Source of the DNA: Lonicera japonica
Taxonomy: Eukaryota > Streptophyta > Magnoliopsida > Dipsacales > Caprifoliaceae
Length of the DNA stretch: 64,000 bases
Reading direction: 5' to 3'
Assembly (NCBI GenBank): GCA_021464415.1
Contig: CM038471.1
Coordinates: forward strand, 73,944,851-74,008,850
Positions within the stretch are counted from its first letter, which is position 1. Each line of letters begins with the position of its first letter. Made by a program: the position numbers and the translations under genes. This document shows positions 35,949 through 49,100 of the stretch, piece after piece. The notes below the pieces were generated by a model, which made no database searches, was not told where the DNA came from, and saw only the letters and a program-made list of their open reading frames with translations.

Positions 35949-36238
35949 CTCCCCCTTGGATGTCCATTATGTCACAATTCAATGACAGTTGCCTCATTAA
36001 AACCTTCCTAAGGAAAAACCCAGTGGGAAAAAACCAAAGTGAAAGAAAAAGAGTACAACATTCTTCCGGATCATTGAATCGGTATCAAATGCACAATATG
36101 CTGCCTCGTTAAAACCTTTACTAGGAAAACCCAATATGACAAAAACCTAGTTAAAGAAAAAAGAGTACAGCGTGCAAATATTAGGTAGCATACTTCAGGA
36201 TGCTCCCCCTGATTATTTACTCCCCCTAATGACAACAT

Positions 36239-38590
36239 TTATATATTTTTGTTATAAAGTCGACGCATGCCAATATCATAAACTAACTTCTGGAATATCG
36301 GCGTTGGTAATGACTTTGTGAACAGATCAGCTAAGTTGTCACTTGAACGGATTTGCTTGACTTCAATCTCTTTATTCTTCTGAAGCTCGTGAGTGAAGAA
36401 GAACTTAGGTGAAATATGTTTAGTCCTATCACCTTTGATGAAACCTTCTTGAATTTGCACTATACACGATGCATTGTCTTCATAGATAATACTTGGAACA
36501 TCTGTAATAGAAGACAACTGACAAGAACTGCGAATATGATGGATTAAAGATCTCAACCACACACATTCTCGACTAGCTTCATGAAGAGCTAAAATTTCAG
36601 AATGATTAGAAGAAGTGGCTACTAAAGTTTGTTTAGTAGATCGCCAAGAGATAGCGGTATTACCATTAAGAAATACATAACCTGTTTGAGATCGTGCCGT
36701 ATGAGGATCAGAAAGATATCTTGAATCTGCATATCCTATTAACTCAGAACCATTAGAATTATGTAAATAAAATAAGCCTAAATCAGTGGTTCCTCGTAAA
36801 TATCTGAGGATATGTTTGACACCAGTCCAATGTCGTTTAGTTGGTGCTGAGCTATATCTAACAAGCAAATTAACTGAGAATGAAATATCCGTCCTAGTAC
36901 ACTGTGCTAAATATAATAGGGCACCAATTGCACTTAAATATGATACTTCAGGACCCAATACTTCTTCATCATCTTCCTTAGGACGGTATGGATATTTCTT
37001 TACATCTAAAGACTAGACAACCATGGGAGTGCTTAGTGGATGTGCTTTGTCCATACCAAAATGTTTCAATACATTCTCAGTATAGTTAGATTGATGGACT
37101 AATATCCCACTAGTGTTTCTCTCGATCTGCAGGCCGAGACAGAATTTTATTTTTCCAAGGTCCTTCATTTCAAATTCCTTCTTCAAATAGTTAGCAGTTT
37201 TTTCGAACTCTTCAGGAGTCTCGAGTAATGTATCCACATAAACTGCTACTATTGAAAATCATTTTTGATTATTCGTTTATAAAGACACATGAAAAATGTG
37301 ATTGTTTCTATTTCATTCCTTAGATAAATCTTACTAAGACGATTGTATCACATTCTTCTGGAATGAATTTGTATCGCATTCTTCTGGAATGGATAAGTCC
37401 ATACAATTAGCGTCTTAATTTTATTGAGTACGTACTCTTCGACTTTGCTTCAGGCAAAGTTAATCCTTCTGGAATTTTCACATAAATGTTAGAGTCTAAG
37501 TCCTCGTATAAATTAGCAGTTTCACAGTATCTGAGTCTCATATATAATATTTCAACAACTGCTAAGCTAATTATAAGATATTTAAAATTTATATATTGGA
37601 TCCAAAATCAGGGGAATACTATACTCATAATCAATCCCAAGTTTCTGCAGGAAACTTTGTACCACAAGTTGTGCCTTATTCCTTTTTATTATTATAATTT
37701 AATTTCTTATGAACACCCATTTATAGCAAAAAAATGTTAATATATTATTTGAGATTCGTACTATAGGTCCAAATATACCACGTTTCATTTAGAGACTCAA
37801 ATTTTGCCTTAATGGCAATTTCTCATTTGGCCAATTTTTTCTTGTCGACATTTATTTATTGTACGTGGTTGTATATCATTATTATCATTGCCCTTTGATA
37901 TTCCAGTAGCTACTGTATATACAAATAAGTCATCGATGACATTTTATTTATATTCTACATCTCTTTTATTAAATATTGAGATCCCTTTATTATTTGGTAC
38001 CAATGCCTCTTCAGGGGCTTATGTAGTCTCTTCAGGGACTTGCGTCTTTTTCAAGACAATGGTCACTTCAGGAGCCTTAAAGAGAGTGAATTTTCTCATA
38101 ACATCTTCTTGAGTGAAATGAGGAACCTCTTCAGGAGTGTTCTTAGGGCATGATTAATCAGATTTCCTCTTCTAGGGAGTTCAATCTTTGGAACCTATAG
38201 GTCTGCCACGCTTCTGGCGTGGTACAGATTCATTAATTGCCATATTTTGAAGTTATCCTGCATGGATACTAATTATGACCGCTGTATTTATAGCTGGCAC
38301 ATATAACTTTGTTGCATTTTACTGCATCATTAAATCAATTAGTAATGTGTTTACAATTTTTTATAAAACAATATTCTCCGTACCTTCTCACATTGTGATG
38401 TACGTGGGTCTAGATGAGACATAGTGGTATTGTTTCACTATAATTCTTGCCGTTCTTCTGGAACGGATAGTTCTGCAGGAACTTTCTTATCTCCCCCTAA
38501 CGGCGGGAATACTTTCTCATCAAAGTGATAATTTGCAAAACGTGCAATAAACACATCTCCTTTAATTGATTTTAAATACGAGATTATTAA
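36239..38590 (-). pseudogene. Decayed copia pol (integrase end, reverse transcriptase, RNase H)
   Basis: The RNase H region is still open at 36239-36958 (LSAIGALLYLAQCTRTDIS; TSSNHSEILALHEASRECVW; HISPKFFFTHELQ). The preceding reverse transcriptase end lies at 37013-37237 (MKDLGKIKFCLGLQIERNTS). Just upstream the catalytic YVDD reads YVDT near 37230. Fragments of more upstream pol are found out of frame: a GIDYE block near 37640, RPIGSK-like near 38200, and YHFDEKVFPPLGGDK near 38500-38545. Stops and frameshifts throughout make it non-functional. Confidence 0.85.
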
Positions 38591-40740
38591 AAATGGGTCA
38601 AACCATATATGAATAATAAAACTAACTATGGAAAAATTAAATTTAGTAGTTGTATTTTTGAATTTGCATGATAAGCTTATAAAAAAAATAATATATAGTA
38701 GAATGAAGAAAACTTACATACCAATAAGTGTCTATAGTCTTGGAGCATCTACAGAGGGCCAAATATCATCTTGCATTCTTTTAAAAAAAATGTCAATCCA
38801 AAAAAAAAATTTAAATAAAATAATTTAGTAACAAGTTTACCTTTGCAAATACATGGTAGAAAAAAAAATATAAATTTAGTAAATTTGTACCCTTAAAAGT
38901 TGTTTATTATTTTTTTTTTCTTAATATGGTACTTCTAAGATACCTACCTATCATGTAAAGAGTTGAAATTTTTTTTTGAGATAACTAAATTTTTGACTTT
39001 GAGCTCGGCTTGAGCTTCTTACTCATAATAAAGAGTGATTCAATACTAAAAAGCGTTGTATAATGACACTCGGTGATAAAATACTTAATTTTTTCTAGTG
39101 GGAGCTTTTAGCTCTTAACACTAGTAATAATGCACAATGTTGTGCAATAGAGACCCGAGGAGAAAGTAATAATGATTCTAGTGTAAGCTTCTGACTTCCA
39201 ACACTAGTTAATAATGCATAGTAATTCATTGTTACCTTCACTATTTATTTCAATATGATACTCATTAAAGTAAAGCAAGTTTCTTTAAGAACTGCTTGAT
39301 AATAATAATCTTTAATGAATATGTTGATATATTATATAGGCTCTTCTGGAGCCTTCAATCTTTGGTACAAGTTCAACTATAGTGGATACTTTTTGTATAT
39401 ATTAAGCACTAACTTATTGAAAAACTTCTGATTTTTCAATAATAGTATATGACATGACACCATCTGAGAAATGTATTATGCAATCCATAATTCATGCATT
39501 TAAATAAAAGAATCATAAATAAATGATAATTTAGGTCTTCTGGACCTAAATTGATTTTTCGCTCTCAACTTCTCATCAAAAGTCTCTTCATCAAGAGGAG
39601 TGTAATCAGCAGCTTTATAAAAAAATAATTTTATGCTCCCCCCATTCAGTATGATTGTCTCACATTATTAATAAAGGTCTTATATTTAACTACCACATAT
39701 TTCAGTATATACTTATGATTTAAGGTCCGGCACTTCTCAACAAACCACTTCAGGTGGTTCTTGAATTTTATATTGATTTTTCTTTCTACCTCTGCTGGGG
39801 CAGTTACCATTTCTACCACCACTTCAGGAATTGACTTAGAACTAATTGTTCTAAAATTATGATTCTATCAATATTTGGTTGTTCGATTCTGATATAAGGA
39901 GACAACCAACTTTGTCTAGACCAATTGAAAAACAATAATCTTGATATTGCTACTTCAGTAGCATATTCAAGGTATAATAGATGGGGAGTCTTTGATAGTG
40001 CTGCTTTAGGAGCAAATGATCAAAAATAAAAAGTCATACTCAACCATTGTCATAGATTCAATCTATTCATTACGAGTATTGGCATGATGACCATCTTCTG
40101 GTGGTCTTATCCATCTTTCAGGGATTGCCAAAAAAACTACTAAGTCATTTTTAAGTATGTATAAATTGATGACGTATAAAGTTGAGAGTTGATACTTTAT
40201 CTTATGAGACTTTAGGCTCATAAGAAATAATGAACTGTAAGTTCTTGCTTAAATATGAAATTTCGGGTTCATAAGAAATAATAAAACTTTTGGTTTTATA
40301 AAAAAAACTTCGGGCTTGAAAATTCTAACCTTATATGCTGATCTATTATGTTTGTAATGCTTTGAGCAATTATAGAGAAGGGGTAGAATAAGAGATTTGT
40401 TAAGTTCAAATAGGAAATAATATAACAACAGCATACTTATATATAAAGTTATATATAATTTTAATTAAATAAAAATTTAACAGTTATATGGGACTTCAGG
40501 CCCAAATTTAGGTTACCAAATTTATGGGACTTTAATTCAATATCCTCTTATATCAAAATTTCAGATTTGATTATTGAAGCATATTGTTATTAGAACTTCA
40601 GGTCCAAATTTATGACTATGGAGCTTCATGTCCAAATTTATGACTACAGAACTTTAGATCCAAAATAATTATTATGAAACTTCATGTCCTAATTTAGAGA
40701 ACTTCATATCTCTAAATAAAATAAAAGCCTTTGACTTCAA

Positions 40741-41190
40741 ATATAAATCATAGATCTTCGGGTCTATAATAATGAATGGGAAACTTCAGGTCCCAAATAT
40801 AAATTTTGGATATTCGGGTCCATAATAATGAATAGGAAACTTTAGGTCCCAAAAATAAAATATGGATCTTCGGGTTCATAATAATGAATAGGGAACTTCA
40901 GGTCCCAAATATAAATTATGGATCTTCGGTTCATAATAATAAATAAGAAACTTCAGGTCCCAAAAATAAAATATGAATCTTCGGGTCCATAATAATAAAT
41001 AGAGAACTTCAGGTCCCAAATATAAATTATGGATCTTCGGGTCCATAATAATGAATAGGGAACTTCAGGTCCCAAAAATAAATTATGGATCTTCGGGTCC
41101 ATAATGATGAATAGGGAACTTCAGGTTCCAAAAATATAAATCGTGGAATTTCGGGTCTAAGATAATAATGATTATAAATTTAAAGTCCCA
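40741..41190. repeat. ~56-bp tandem array in the 5' part of the copia element
   Basis: About eight units repeat AACTTCAGGTCCCAAATATA, then AATTATGGATCTTCGGGTCC and ATAATAATGAATAGG, with a period of roughly 55-57 bp. Shorter, more eroded units (CTTCAGGCCCAAATTTA, CTTCATGTCC) extend leftward to about 40490. The array sits between the leader and where gag would be expected, and no Gag domain could be read. Confidence 0.85.
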
Positions 41191-41512
41191 AAAGTATAAA
41201 TCATGAAACTTCATGTCCAGATTATTTATAAAATAGAATATTCAATATTTATAACAATAATAAAAAGACAAACAACATGAATCATAATATTATGAAAAAA
41301 AAAAAAAAAAAATTATAGATCTGACCTATATGAAGAAATTACGATGCTTGATATTGAATTGGCCTCCAAGAAGAACAAATATAAATTTGAAATTATGGTG
41401 ACATGCTTTCGCATGACCAGCCGGCCTTCAAGAAGAAGGAAAAAAATTTAATTATGGTGGCCTGCTTTCGCAATGGCCTCCAATTGACTGTAGAGCAGTC
41501 GTGCTGATAACG

Positions 41513-41767
41513 TGTTAAAATAATAGAGAGAGAAATAAATAAGAGAATAAGAGAAATCTTATTACTCAACTGATATCCAATATGTGTAAGGGTTAGCTCT
41601 ATTTATATTAAGAACTAACCTCCTTACTTCTCTACATAATCAATGTGGGATAAATCCAATATATATACTATTAGGTAATCCCTTATGCATACCACAATTC
41701 TAATGTGGGATAAATTTTATCTTATAATATTAGTTATGGACATCCACATATCAATATTTTTATAACA
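41513..41767 (-). repeat. 5' LTR of the copia element
   Basis: Same length and boundaries as 35694-35948. TG/CA ends. On the minus strand it is followed by CGTTATCAGCACG. Confidence 0.93.
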
Positions 41768-41772
41768 AAAAA

Positions 41773-43292
41773 TATAATATACAACATCTCAAAGCAAATA
41801 TTTTAATTGAACAAAGAAATATTTGCCATGGCAAAATCGATGGCCTTCTCTAATTGTTATCTTATTGGATTAGTGTCGACTTGTCACGTTGAGTTGCACG
41901 TTCCGTCGGCCATAATTTTGGATCAGATTCTTCATTAGCAACGACTATTAATATATTTGGGCCACTAATTTTAAAACATAAGAATAAGATTCACATAATT
42001 TTAATTTAAATGTACTTTTGTCCGAAATTAATACCCCCTCATAGTTTCATTTTTTTGTTTAGCATGTGTCAAATTAATTGGTACATATAGTTGATCGGTA
42101 TAAGAATTGAATCCAATATAAAAAGTATAATATAAAAATTAATTAAATAAAAAGACACTTTGAAGCTTTTGATCAAAAGTTTGAGTTAATAAACGATTTG
42201 ACTCTTTTTTAAGTCAAAATCGTATAAAATAAAGACCAAATCTATATAATTTATATAATAGAAGTAAAATGCTCTCTTTTCATGAGAGCTTGCAATGTAT
42301 CAATAATAAGTGAATTATATATATTTCTTATTTCTTCTTTTAAAACAATGTCTTTTCAAATTCTTCATGCAATCATTCATCCAAAATATCGTATTCTCAT
42401 GTTTTATAACTTTTCGTGTTCTTTCGCATCATTACACTTCTTATTTATTCTACCACATTTTTATTAGATGCTTTTACCTTTTGCATTTATTAAGGATTTA
42501 TTTTTTTAATCTCCTGCTAAAACATTTTCTAATTATAAAATGATTATATATACAAAGATATATATATATATATATATACATAGTCCGTTTCTGGTACAGA
42601 CTAGGCTTTTTTACTACATTTTTTCGTCATAAAAATATTGGGGGTGTTTTTTACGAGACAAAACTGTCGTAAAAATGCATCTAAAATTTTCCATATAGAT
42701 ACATACATAAAAAAATTACTTTATATGAATCAAATTGCTAGAAATATGATTAAAAAATTGTCCAAAATATGAGTAATGTTGTAAAAACAAGTAGTTATTA
42801 GTTTCTCATACATTAACTTTATTGTTTTCTTATCTCTAAATTACACATAAAAACTTTTGTTAATGATAATTCTAATATTTCAAGAATAATTATGAATTTT
42901 CTTATAACATAGTTATTTCAATTATTTATACACAATTAAAATTGCTTCTTTTAACGTGAGGCTGGCATATGTAATTCGTCATTTATATATTTTAAGAATT
43001 GTAATCTAAAATTTCACTTTTCTCTTTAGACATTTTTATAGGTTTTTGATTATTTCATTTATTTATTTATTATTTAAATATCTTCTCCCATATATCATAT
43101 GTACTTTTCTTTTTTTATAAAGATAGGAAATTAGGTCTATTTACACTTTTATAAACTAAACTAGAATATAATGACAATAATTAATAGATTTGTCATCATA
43201 AACTATAAAAAAATTAAGTTATATCATATATTTAAAGTATTAATAAAATTAATTTATTTATAATTTAAAAATATATAACTTATCTACTTATT
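41773..43292. other. AT-rich intergenic sequence
   Basis: It contains the second copy of the GGTACAGACTAGGC...TTTTTTAC block (about 42583-42700) next to an (AT)n tract. No gene is seen. Confidence 0.5.
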
Positions 43293-43300
43293 GCACGAAC

Positions 43301-44518
43301 TAGGGGTGAAAAAATATACCATTTGTACCGTACCAATTCGTACCAAATCGAACCAATACTAAATTATACCAAAAATTTGGTAATGGTACAATACCGAATA
43401 CCAATCGGTATTGTACCATATCAAATTATTTTGGTACGACACTGGTATTCATATTCATTACCGACGGTATACCGTACCATACTAATTTTTTGGTACAATA
43501 TGGTATACCATACCATACCAATACCAAATGTGCCATTATCCAAATGCTAAATAAATACCAAATTACTAATATTTCACAATTAGATATAGATGAAGTTAGA
43601 TGAACGATTCAGACTGTCAACAATCCCATTCTCTCTTTAGACCCATTTCAGCTCTAAATCAGGTAACAATTCTCGTTCCATATAAATATTCCATTGAAAC
43701 AAATTTTGTCGGATCATTTTAATATTGTCAATTCATTTAAATCGTTTCATTGAGTATGCACTCGAATTTTGACATATATAATATCTATCAATGTTGAGAA
43801 GATGTTGGTTTTTATTTTCTTTCACAATGGGTAATGGCAGTGTATAATCTGAACAGATGATGTCAAGTAAATAAAATAAATTAGAGCGTCGTAAGTTTTA
43901 TTCTGAATTTGGGAACCTAGTTGGTTGAGTGGGACTAAGAAATAAAGATTATACATATATATATATATATATATGTATGTATGCATATATTCTACAAATT
44001 TACTTAGTTGCAGGGGTTCTAAGTTCTTTATCATCTTTTTAATTCTGCGAAAATTGTCCCAATTTATCTAATCCATTTGAATTATGATGCCTCAATTTAC
44101 TTAATCGGTTTGAATTACGACAAAAATGAGCCATTCTAATAATAACACATTTTTATCTGTTTAGTGATTTAGTCTATTTTTTTAGGCAATAAAGTGCAAA
44201 GATGTAAATATTAACAAACCATGTCTAATTCTTTTTCAGAAATTTTTAGTTAAATTTAGGTTTGAGCTAAGTTAGCATGTGTTTTACGTTAATTAACAAT
44301 AATCAATTATTTTATAAATCAGTTAAATTCAAAAAAAAATTCTTTTTTATTTACAAGATTAATTTTTTGGTAATGTACCATACCAAGCCGTAGCATACCA
44401 ATATTTTGGTATACCAAAAGTTTGGTATAGTAATAGTAATAAATTTTGGTGTACCAAATTTTTGGTACGATATTCAATATACTCGATATGATACAATATT
44501 AAATCAAATCCACCCCTA
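43301..44518. mobile_element. Non-autonomous hAT-type element with GGTACC/ATACCA-type core
   Basis: TAGGGGTG at 43301 is inverted as CACCCCTA at 44511-44518. The flanking 8-mers GCACGAAC (43293-43300) and CCACGAAC (44519-44526) match at 7 of 8 positions. Both ends carry degenerate TACCATACCAATACC units, and the interior is unique AT-rich DNA including an (AT)n tract. The frames at 43323-43550, 43822-44034 and 44359-44601 are repeat translations. Confidence 0.85.
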
Positions 44519-44526
44519 CCACGAAC

Positions 44527-45727
44527 TACATACTTGTTTACAATATAATAAATTTTAATGTTAGAACTAATTATGGCATAAATAATGGAGTCAAAAGCCA
44601 TTAGCCTTTTTTCTTTTCGGACAGTTTTAAGTCAATTCTTTTTCCTTTTTTTTTTGAGTTTTGACGCACCGTATATATTTCTCTTAGCAATTAATTGGCA
44701 ATATCTCAGTAAATACGTGCTACACGTGTCTCCTTATAAACGTTGGGACCAAATTAAATGATGGAATTACATTTATGTCATCACATAAAACTCCTAGATT
44801 AATGATGAGGATAAAAGTTGTACTACTTAATCATTGTTCTTTATGTGATTAATACTCATTTCAGATTATTTTTTTCGCCTATCATGAGTTATAAAATCTT
44901 TCGTCCCCAATCCTTTTTTGGATGGAACACATTTTTTTTTCCTGAAAACATTAATACTAGTTAATGATCTTTTATTAAAAAAAATAAAATAATAATAAAT
45001 AAAATCAAGGGCTTTTCAATCCTAAAAATAAAAATATCATCGTTATAAGTAGTCATGACTTTTTAAGGTTTCAAAAAGTTACTAGTTTTGCAAAGGACAA
45101 TGCAAACCTCAAAATTATGTGTATAAATATAACATCTTCTGTACTTTTGAACGGTTACTTCTTACATGATTTAGCTTTTAAAATTATACATAATTGGATA
45201 GTGATTGATGTCAAGTCGGTCCTTTGTCAATTAGTCTGATTTTACAACTTTTTTTTTTTTTTCAATCTTCTTACTTTTATAGAATTTACTTAGTAATTTT
45301 TCATCTTTTTTAATGGCTTGTCGCCTCAAGCTACTAATCATTGACATCAACTTGACACATCAATTTTTTCAAGACACGTCGCCATATTTTCTTGTGGCAT
45401 ATAGAGGCCCCATTTTACCTATAGTGGCAACTTTCTAATCCGCTGATGAAGGAAAAAAAAAAAAACCTCAAAAGATTGATAAACTAGCGAAGTCTTTAAA
45501 GAATATAATTGGCATTATCATTAAAAGAACCCAAGTAGAAGATCCAGCCAATTTGGCTAAGTGGTTATTGCTGTAAGTTTAGTTATGGGGTTGACTAAGA
45601 CCCCGGCGGCAACAAATGTAGTTTAAGTTATGAAGGAGGATTAATCGAGATGTACAAAAACTAGTTTAAACATGCTTGGTGTAAACCAAAAAAATAAAAA
45701 ATTCAACCAACAACTTTTGGTAATCCT
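44527..45727. other. AT-rich intergenic sequence
   Basis: No gene or delimited repeat recognised. Confidence 0.5.
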
Positions 45728-45972
45728 TTGTTTCTCATTGACACAAAAATCAACATAATTAGAGAAGACATTTTCTCTCTATACAAACAAGGAATGCCAA
45801 AGCATACAAACCAATAATATGTAACAAAACAATTTCATAATCCGTCGTTTCTTACTGACACAAAAGTTAACATAATTAGAGAAGACATTTTCGCTGTATA
45901 CAAACAAGGAATCCTCAGAAGGAATGCCAAAGTATATAAACCAATAATGTGTAACAAAACAATTTAATAATA
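45728..45972. repeat. Tandem duplication (~115-130 bp) downstream of the armadillo gene
   Basis: Two diverged copies (about 45728-45842 and 45846-45972) share AATTAGAGAAGACATTTTC, TATACAAACAAGGAAT and GTAACAAAACAATTT. The second has a small insertion, CCTCAGAAGGAAT. Confidence 0.8.
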
Positions 45973-46198
45973 AACTCGTGGCTACGTTTGGTTCGAGGAG
46001 AAATATTTTTTTCAAAACAAAATAATCTTTAACTTGCACGCAAATAATGAACATCTCATTTTCACCACAGCAAGAAATATTTCGCTCCAAACCAAACGAT
46101 ACCAAAAAAGAAAGAGAGAGAAAGAAAGAAAAAGAAAAAAAAAAACTTAAAAACTTTACTCATGATCATCTTTTGCATATACTTGATATGAAACACTC

Positions 46199-49100
46199 TC
46201 AAAAGTAGCTAGATTGAACTTGCAAGAGCTCGAGTTGTGCCAATAGCTTAGCAATGGTGGGTTTCAGCTTTGGGTCACCCTTTTGTGCTAGATCAATAAG
46301 CACCACTTGAGCAGACTCACCATACTCTACTCTATGAGCCTCAATTCTAAAAAACCTCTCCAACATCCAAACAGCTTTCTCTTGAGCCTTCACGGTTCCC
46401 GATTCAAGAACTTTTATGATGGTTTGAACGACCTTCATTTTCACCAAGTACTTGGTCCCATTTTCCCAAATCTCATCCTGCAAAAGTGTCGCAAGTGCAC
46501 TAAGAACGGCCTCATCGGGTTCCCTTAGGTTGCCCTCCAAAATTTGGACCAATGGTGAAACAGCACCGGCCTTGACCAAACAAAATGTGCTTTTGGTGAA
46601 GCAGTAACCGTCGTGGACCTCACAAAACCCGTCGGAGGAGGGAGGGACGCACCGCCACCTCGAATTTCTTGATTTTGATAAGGCTAACGTGTTCTTCGAG
46701 AGTTGCTCTAGTGAAGTTGCGGCTCTAGATTTAGCTACCACTGACCCGCTTGAGAGTAACTTCACAAGAACCGGAATCACCCCATTTTCGGCCGAAAAAT
46801 GTTGTAGTTTTTTGTCGGAATGGACTGTGAATCGAATAAGTACACCAGCAATGCTCTCAACCAAACACATTGTTGTGCTTGTGGGTGTTAAACTAGCCTG
46901 GCTTGAGCTCATTATAGATATCAAAATAGGCAACAAGTTTGCATTTTTTAGTATATCAGTAGCTTTTTTGTCGTTAACCGGCAAGTTGCTTAGTATACCA
47001 ACAGCAGCGCCCTTTTCAGCTTCGGATGTTGATGAGGATACAACATTGACGATAATATTGAGATGGGTTTCTCCTAATTGTTCCATTAGTTCCTCGTGTG
47101 AACTTTTTGAGAGAGTGTAGATTAAGTTTAAGGCCCCGGTTCTAATTTTGGTGTTGGTTTCAGTCAAGAAAGGGAGAAGAAGCTGAACAGCTCCATTTTC
47201 TACCATTTTCTTTCTAACTCTCGATGAACTTGAATGTGAAGCGATGCTGTTAAGTGCTTGTAAAAGGTGAGATTGAATCACTGGGCTAGATAGATTCAAA
47301 AGGGAGAGCATTTGGAGGGCGATATCGTAATTTATTAGGATGGATTCGGACTCGGCGATCCTTGCAAGAATGGCCGAGGCCGGTTCTCGAAGAGTCATAA
47401 GAACAGATGTCACGGAGAAAAGGAGCTGAAGAAGAGATGATACGATGCCTGAATTTATCAAGCGTGTGGTGTTTTCTTTTAAGTTTGATAGATTTTGGAG
47501 CGCGCTTAGAGCGGATAACTTGGCTTCGAGTTTTCCTTCTTTGAACATTTTGACAAGGGGCTCGATTGCACCTTCTTCTCCAATGGAGGATCTGGTTTGG
47601 TCTCTGAGTTCCATTCTTGAAAGTGCTGTTGCCATGAGAATCTTGCTCATGTCTGAACCTGCATTTGATAGCAATAGAGATTAATTTCGATTCTTTTTCA
47701 TTTTAGTAAACACATTGTTTTTGGACGCAAGAACTTAAAATCTCAATTCTTTAACTCAGTTAACCATGACAACCAGTAGACGAAGAAGCACCAATTATCT
47801 ATACCATAACTCATAGCACACTCAATGCATGTGCAATATTATACTTATTAATTTTTCAGACTATATAAATTCTTGAAACATCTTAAAGTCATGTGATTGC
47901 GTTTGGTTAAGGCACGTGTTCTTCGTATTATGGATTTATGGTTATGAGGGGTTGAAAACTTCAAATCCCTCCTCAAGGAATATTTACTTTTCTAAAATAA
48001 AGAAGGGTAATTGGGTAATTTTGAATGCATACCAAAATTTAACCCTGAACTCTTTAAGACGTTTTCTATAAATAGTAAGGTGCCTAGTTTACACAGATAT
48101 CATTTTAGTATGGATATATGCTAGACAGTACATTTTCTTGTCATCTTTTGTTGGGGATTATACAGAGAAAGCAAGCACAAAGAAAAATTACACACCCAAA
48201 ACACAGAAATGTCAAGTGCTTCACTCCATGAAAGGGCTACGTCTATGCCATGGGGAGGTTTCGCTAGCTATGTAATGGAAACAGCATAATGAGATCTTTC
48301 ACTATGTAATAAGAAATGCATAATGAGGTTTCATTGGTAGTTTTGAATCTCCTTGATACTCCCTCTGTCCCAGGAATGTCCCAAATTAAGAGTCGACTTT
48401 CCTTTCCGGAACATAATCGATGTACCAAAACTCACAACAGAAAATAAGTTTTGTTTTACTCTGATGAAATTAGTGCATTCTTAAAAAACATGAAAACCAA
48501 ACATGGACTATGCTAATTGATACTAGAAGACATCAAGTAAAAAAATAAAGTCTTTGAATTTATACCTTCCTTTAGGTACTTTACTAGAGGCTTGAAGTAG
48601 CCAGCTTCGGCCATATGAAGAGCATTCTGGGTATTGCTTGACAAAGCATTTAACAACTTCCCTGCGTCATGTGAAGCCACTCGATCCTCACCGTTAAAAA
48701 TGGCGACCAACATAACAATGCACCCTTGAATTCTTCCGATCCTTCTCCTAACTGCAGAAACCTGAGAGAGAGTCAACAACAACCCTGCAGCCTCCCTCTG
48801 CTCCTCCACATCCCGCGTCAAAGATTTCACTAATGTTGATAAATACCCACCATCTGCCATCTTTTCCTGCATATTGCTAAACATTTTAATGCACTCACAG
48901 ATTCCTCAAAGTCTATAGTAATTAATACAGTTATTGCTGAATATTTGAAATAGAACACATGGCAGAAGACTATTTGACCACACTAGATCATCACAATGCC
49001 ATCATTCCCAAAAAGTAAGGATGCCAGAATCTTGTAGGGCCAATCCAATTTGATGAAAAGGACTAAATAACAAGACCTATTTTTCAGCCAAATCTCATCA

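Larger units (their letters stand above)
35694..41767 (-). mobile_element. Ty1/copia LTR retrotransposon, full-length but decayed
   Basis: Two 255-bp LTRs bound a 5564-bp interior, and the element reads on the minus strand. The 5-bp flanks are AAAAA on both sides (35689-35693 and 41768-41772). Next to the 5' LTR (right side) the minus strand begins CGTTATCAGCACGAC, the primer-binding position. Next to the 3' LTR (left side) is the polypurine tract AAGGGGGAG. The LTRs differ at roughly ten positions by eye. Pol fragments are recognisable but full of stops. Confidence 0.92.

Noticed and set aside
35749..41720. The 255-bp repeats as solo LTRs or a CRISPR-like array
   Set aside because: There are only two copies, bounding pol remnants with PBS and PPT in place, so they are paired LTRs. 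The 56-bp array inside has no spacers and is a tandem repeat.
46307..47684. Plus-strand frames opposite the armadillo gene
   Set aside because: Antisense shadows of exon 3, with no independent domain.
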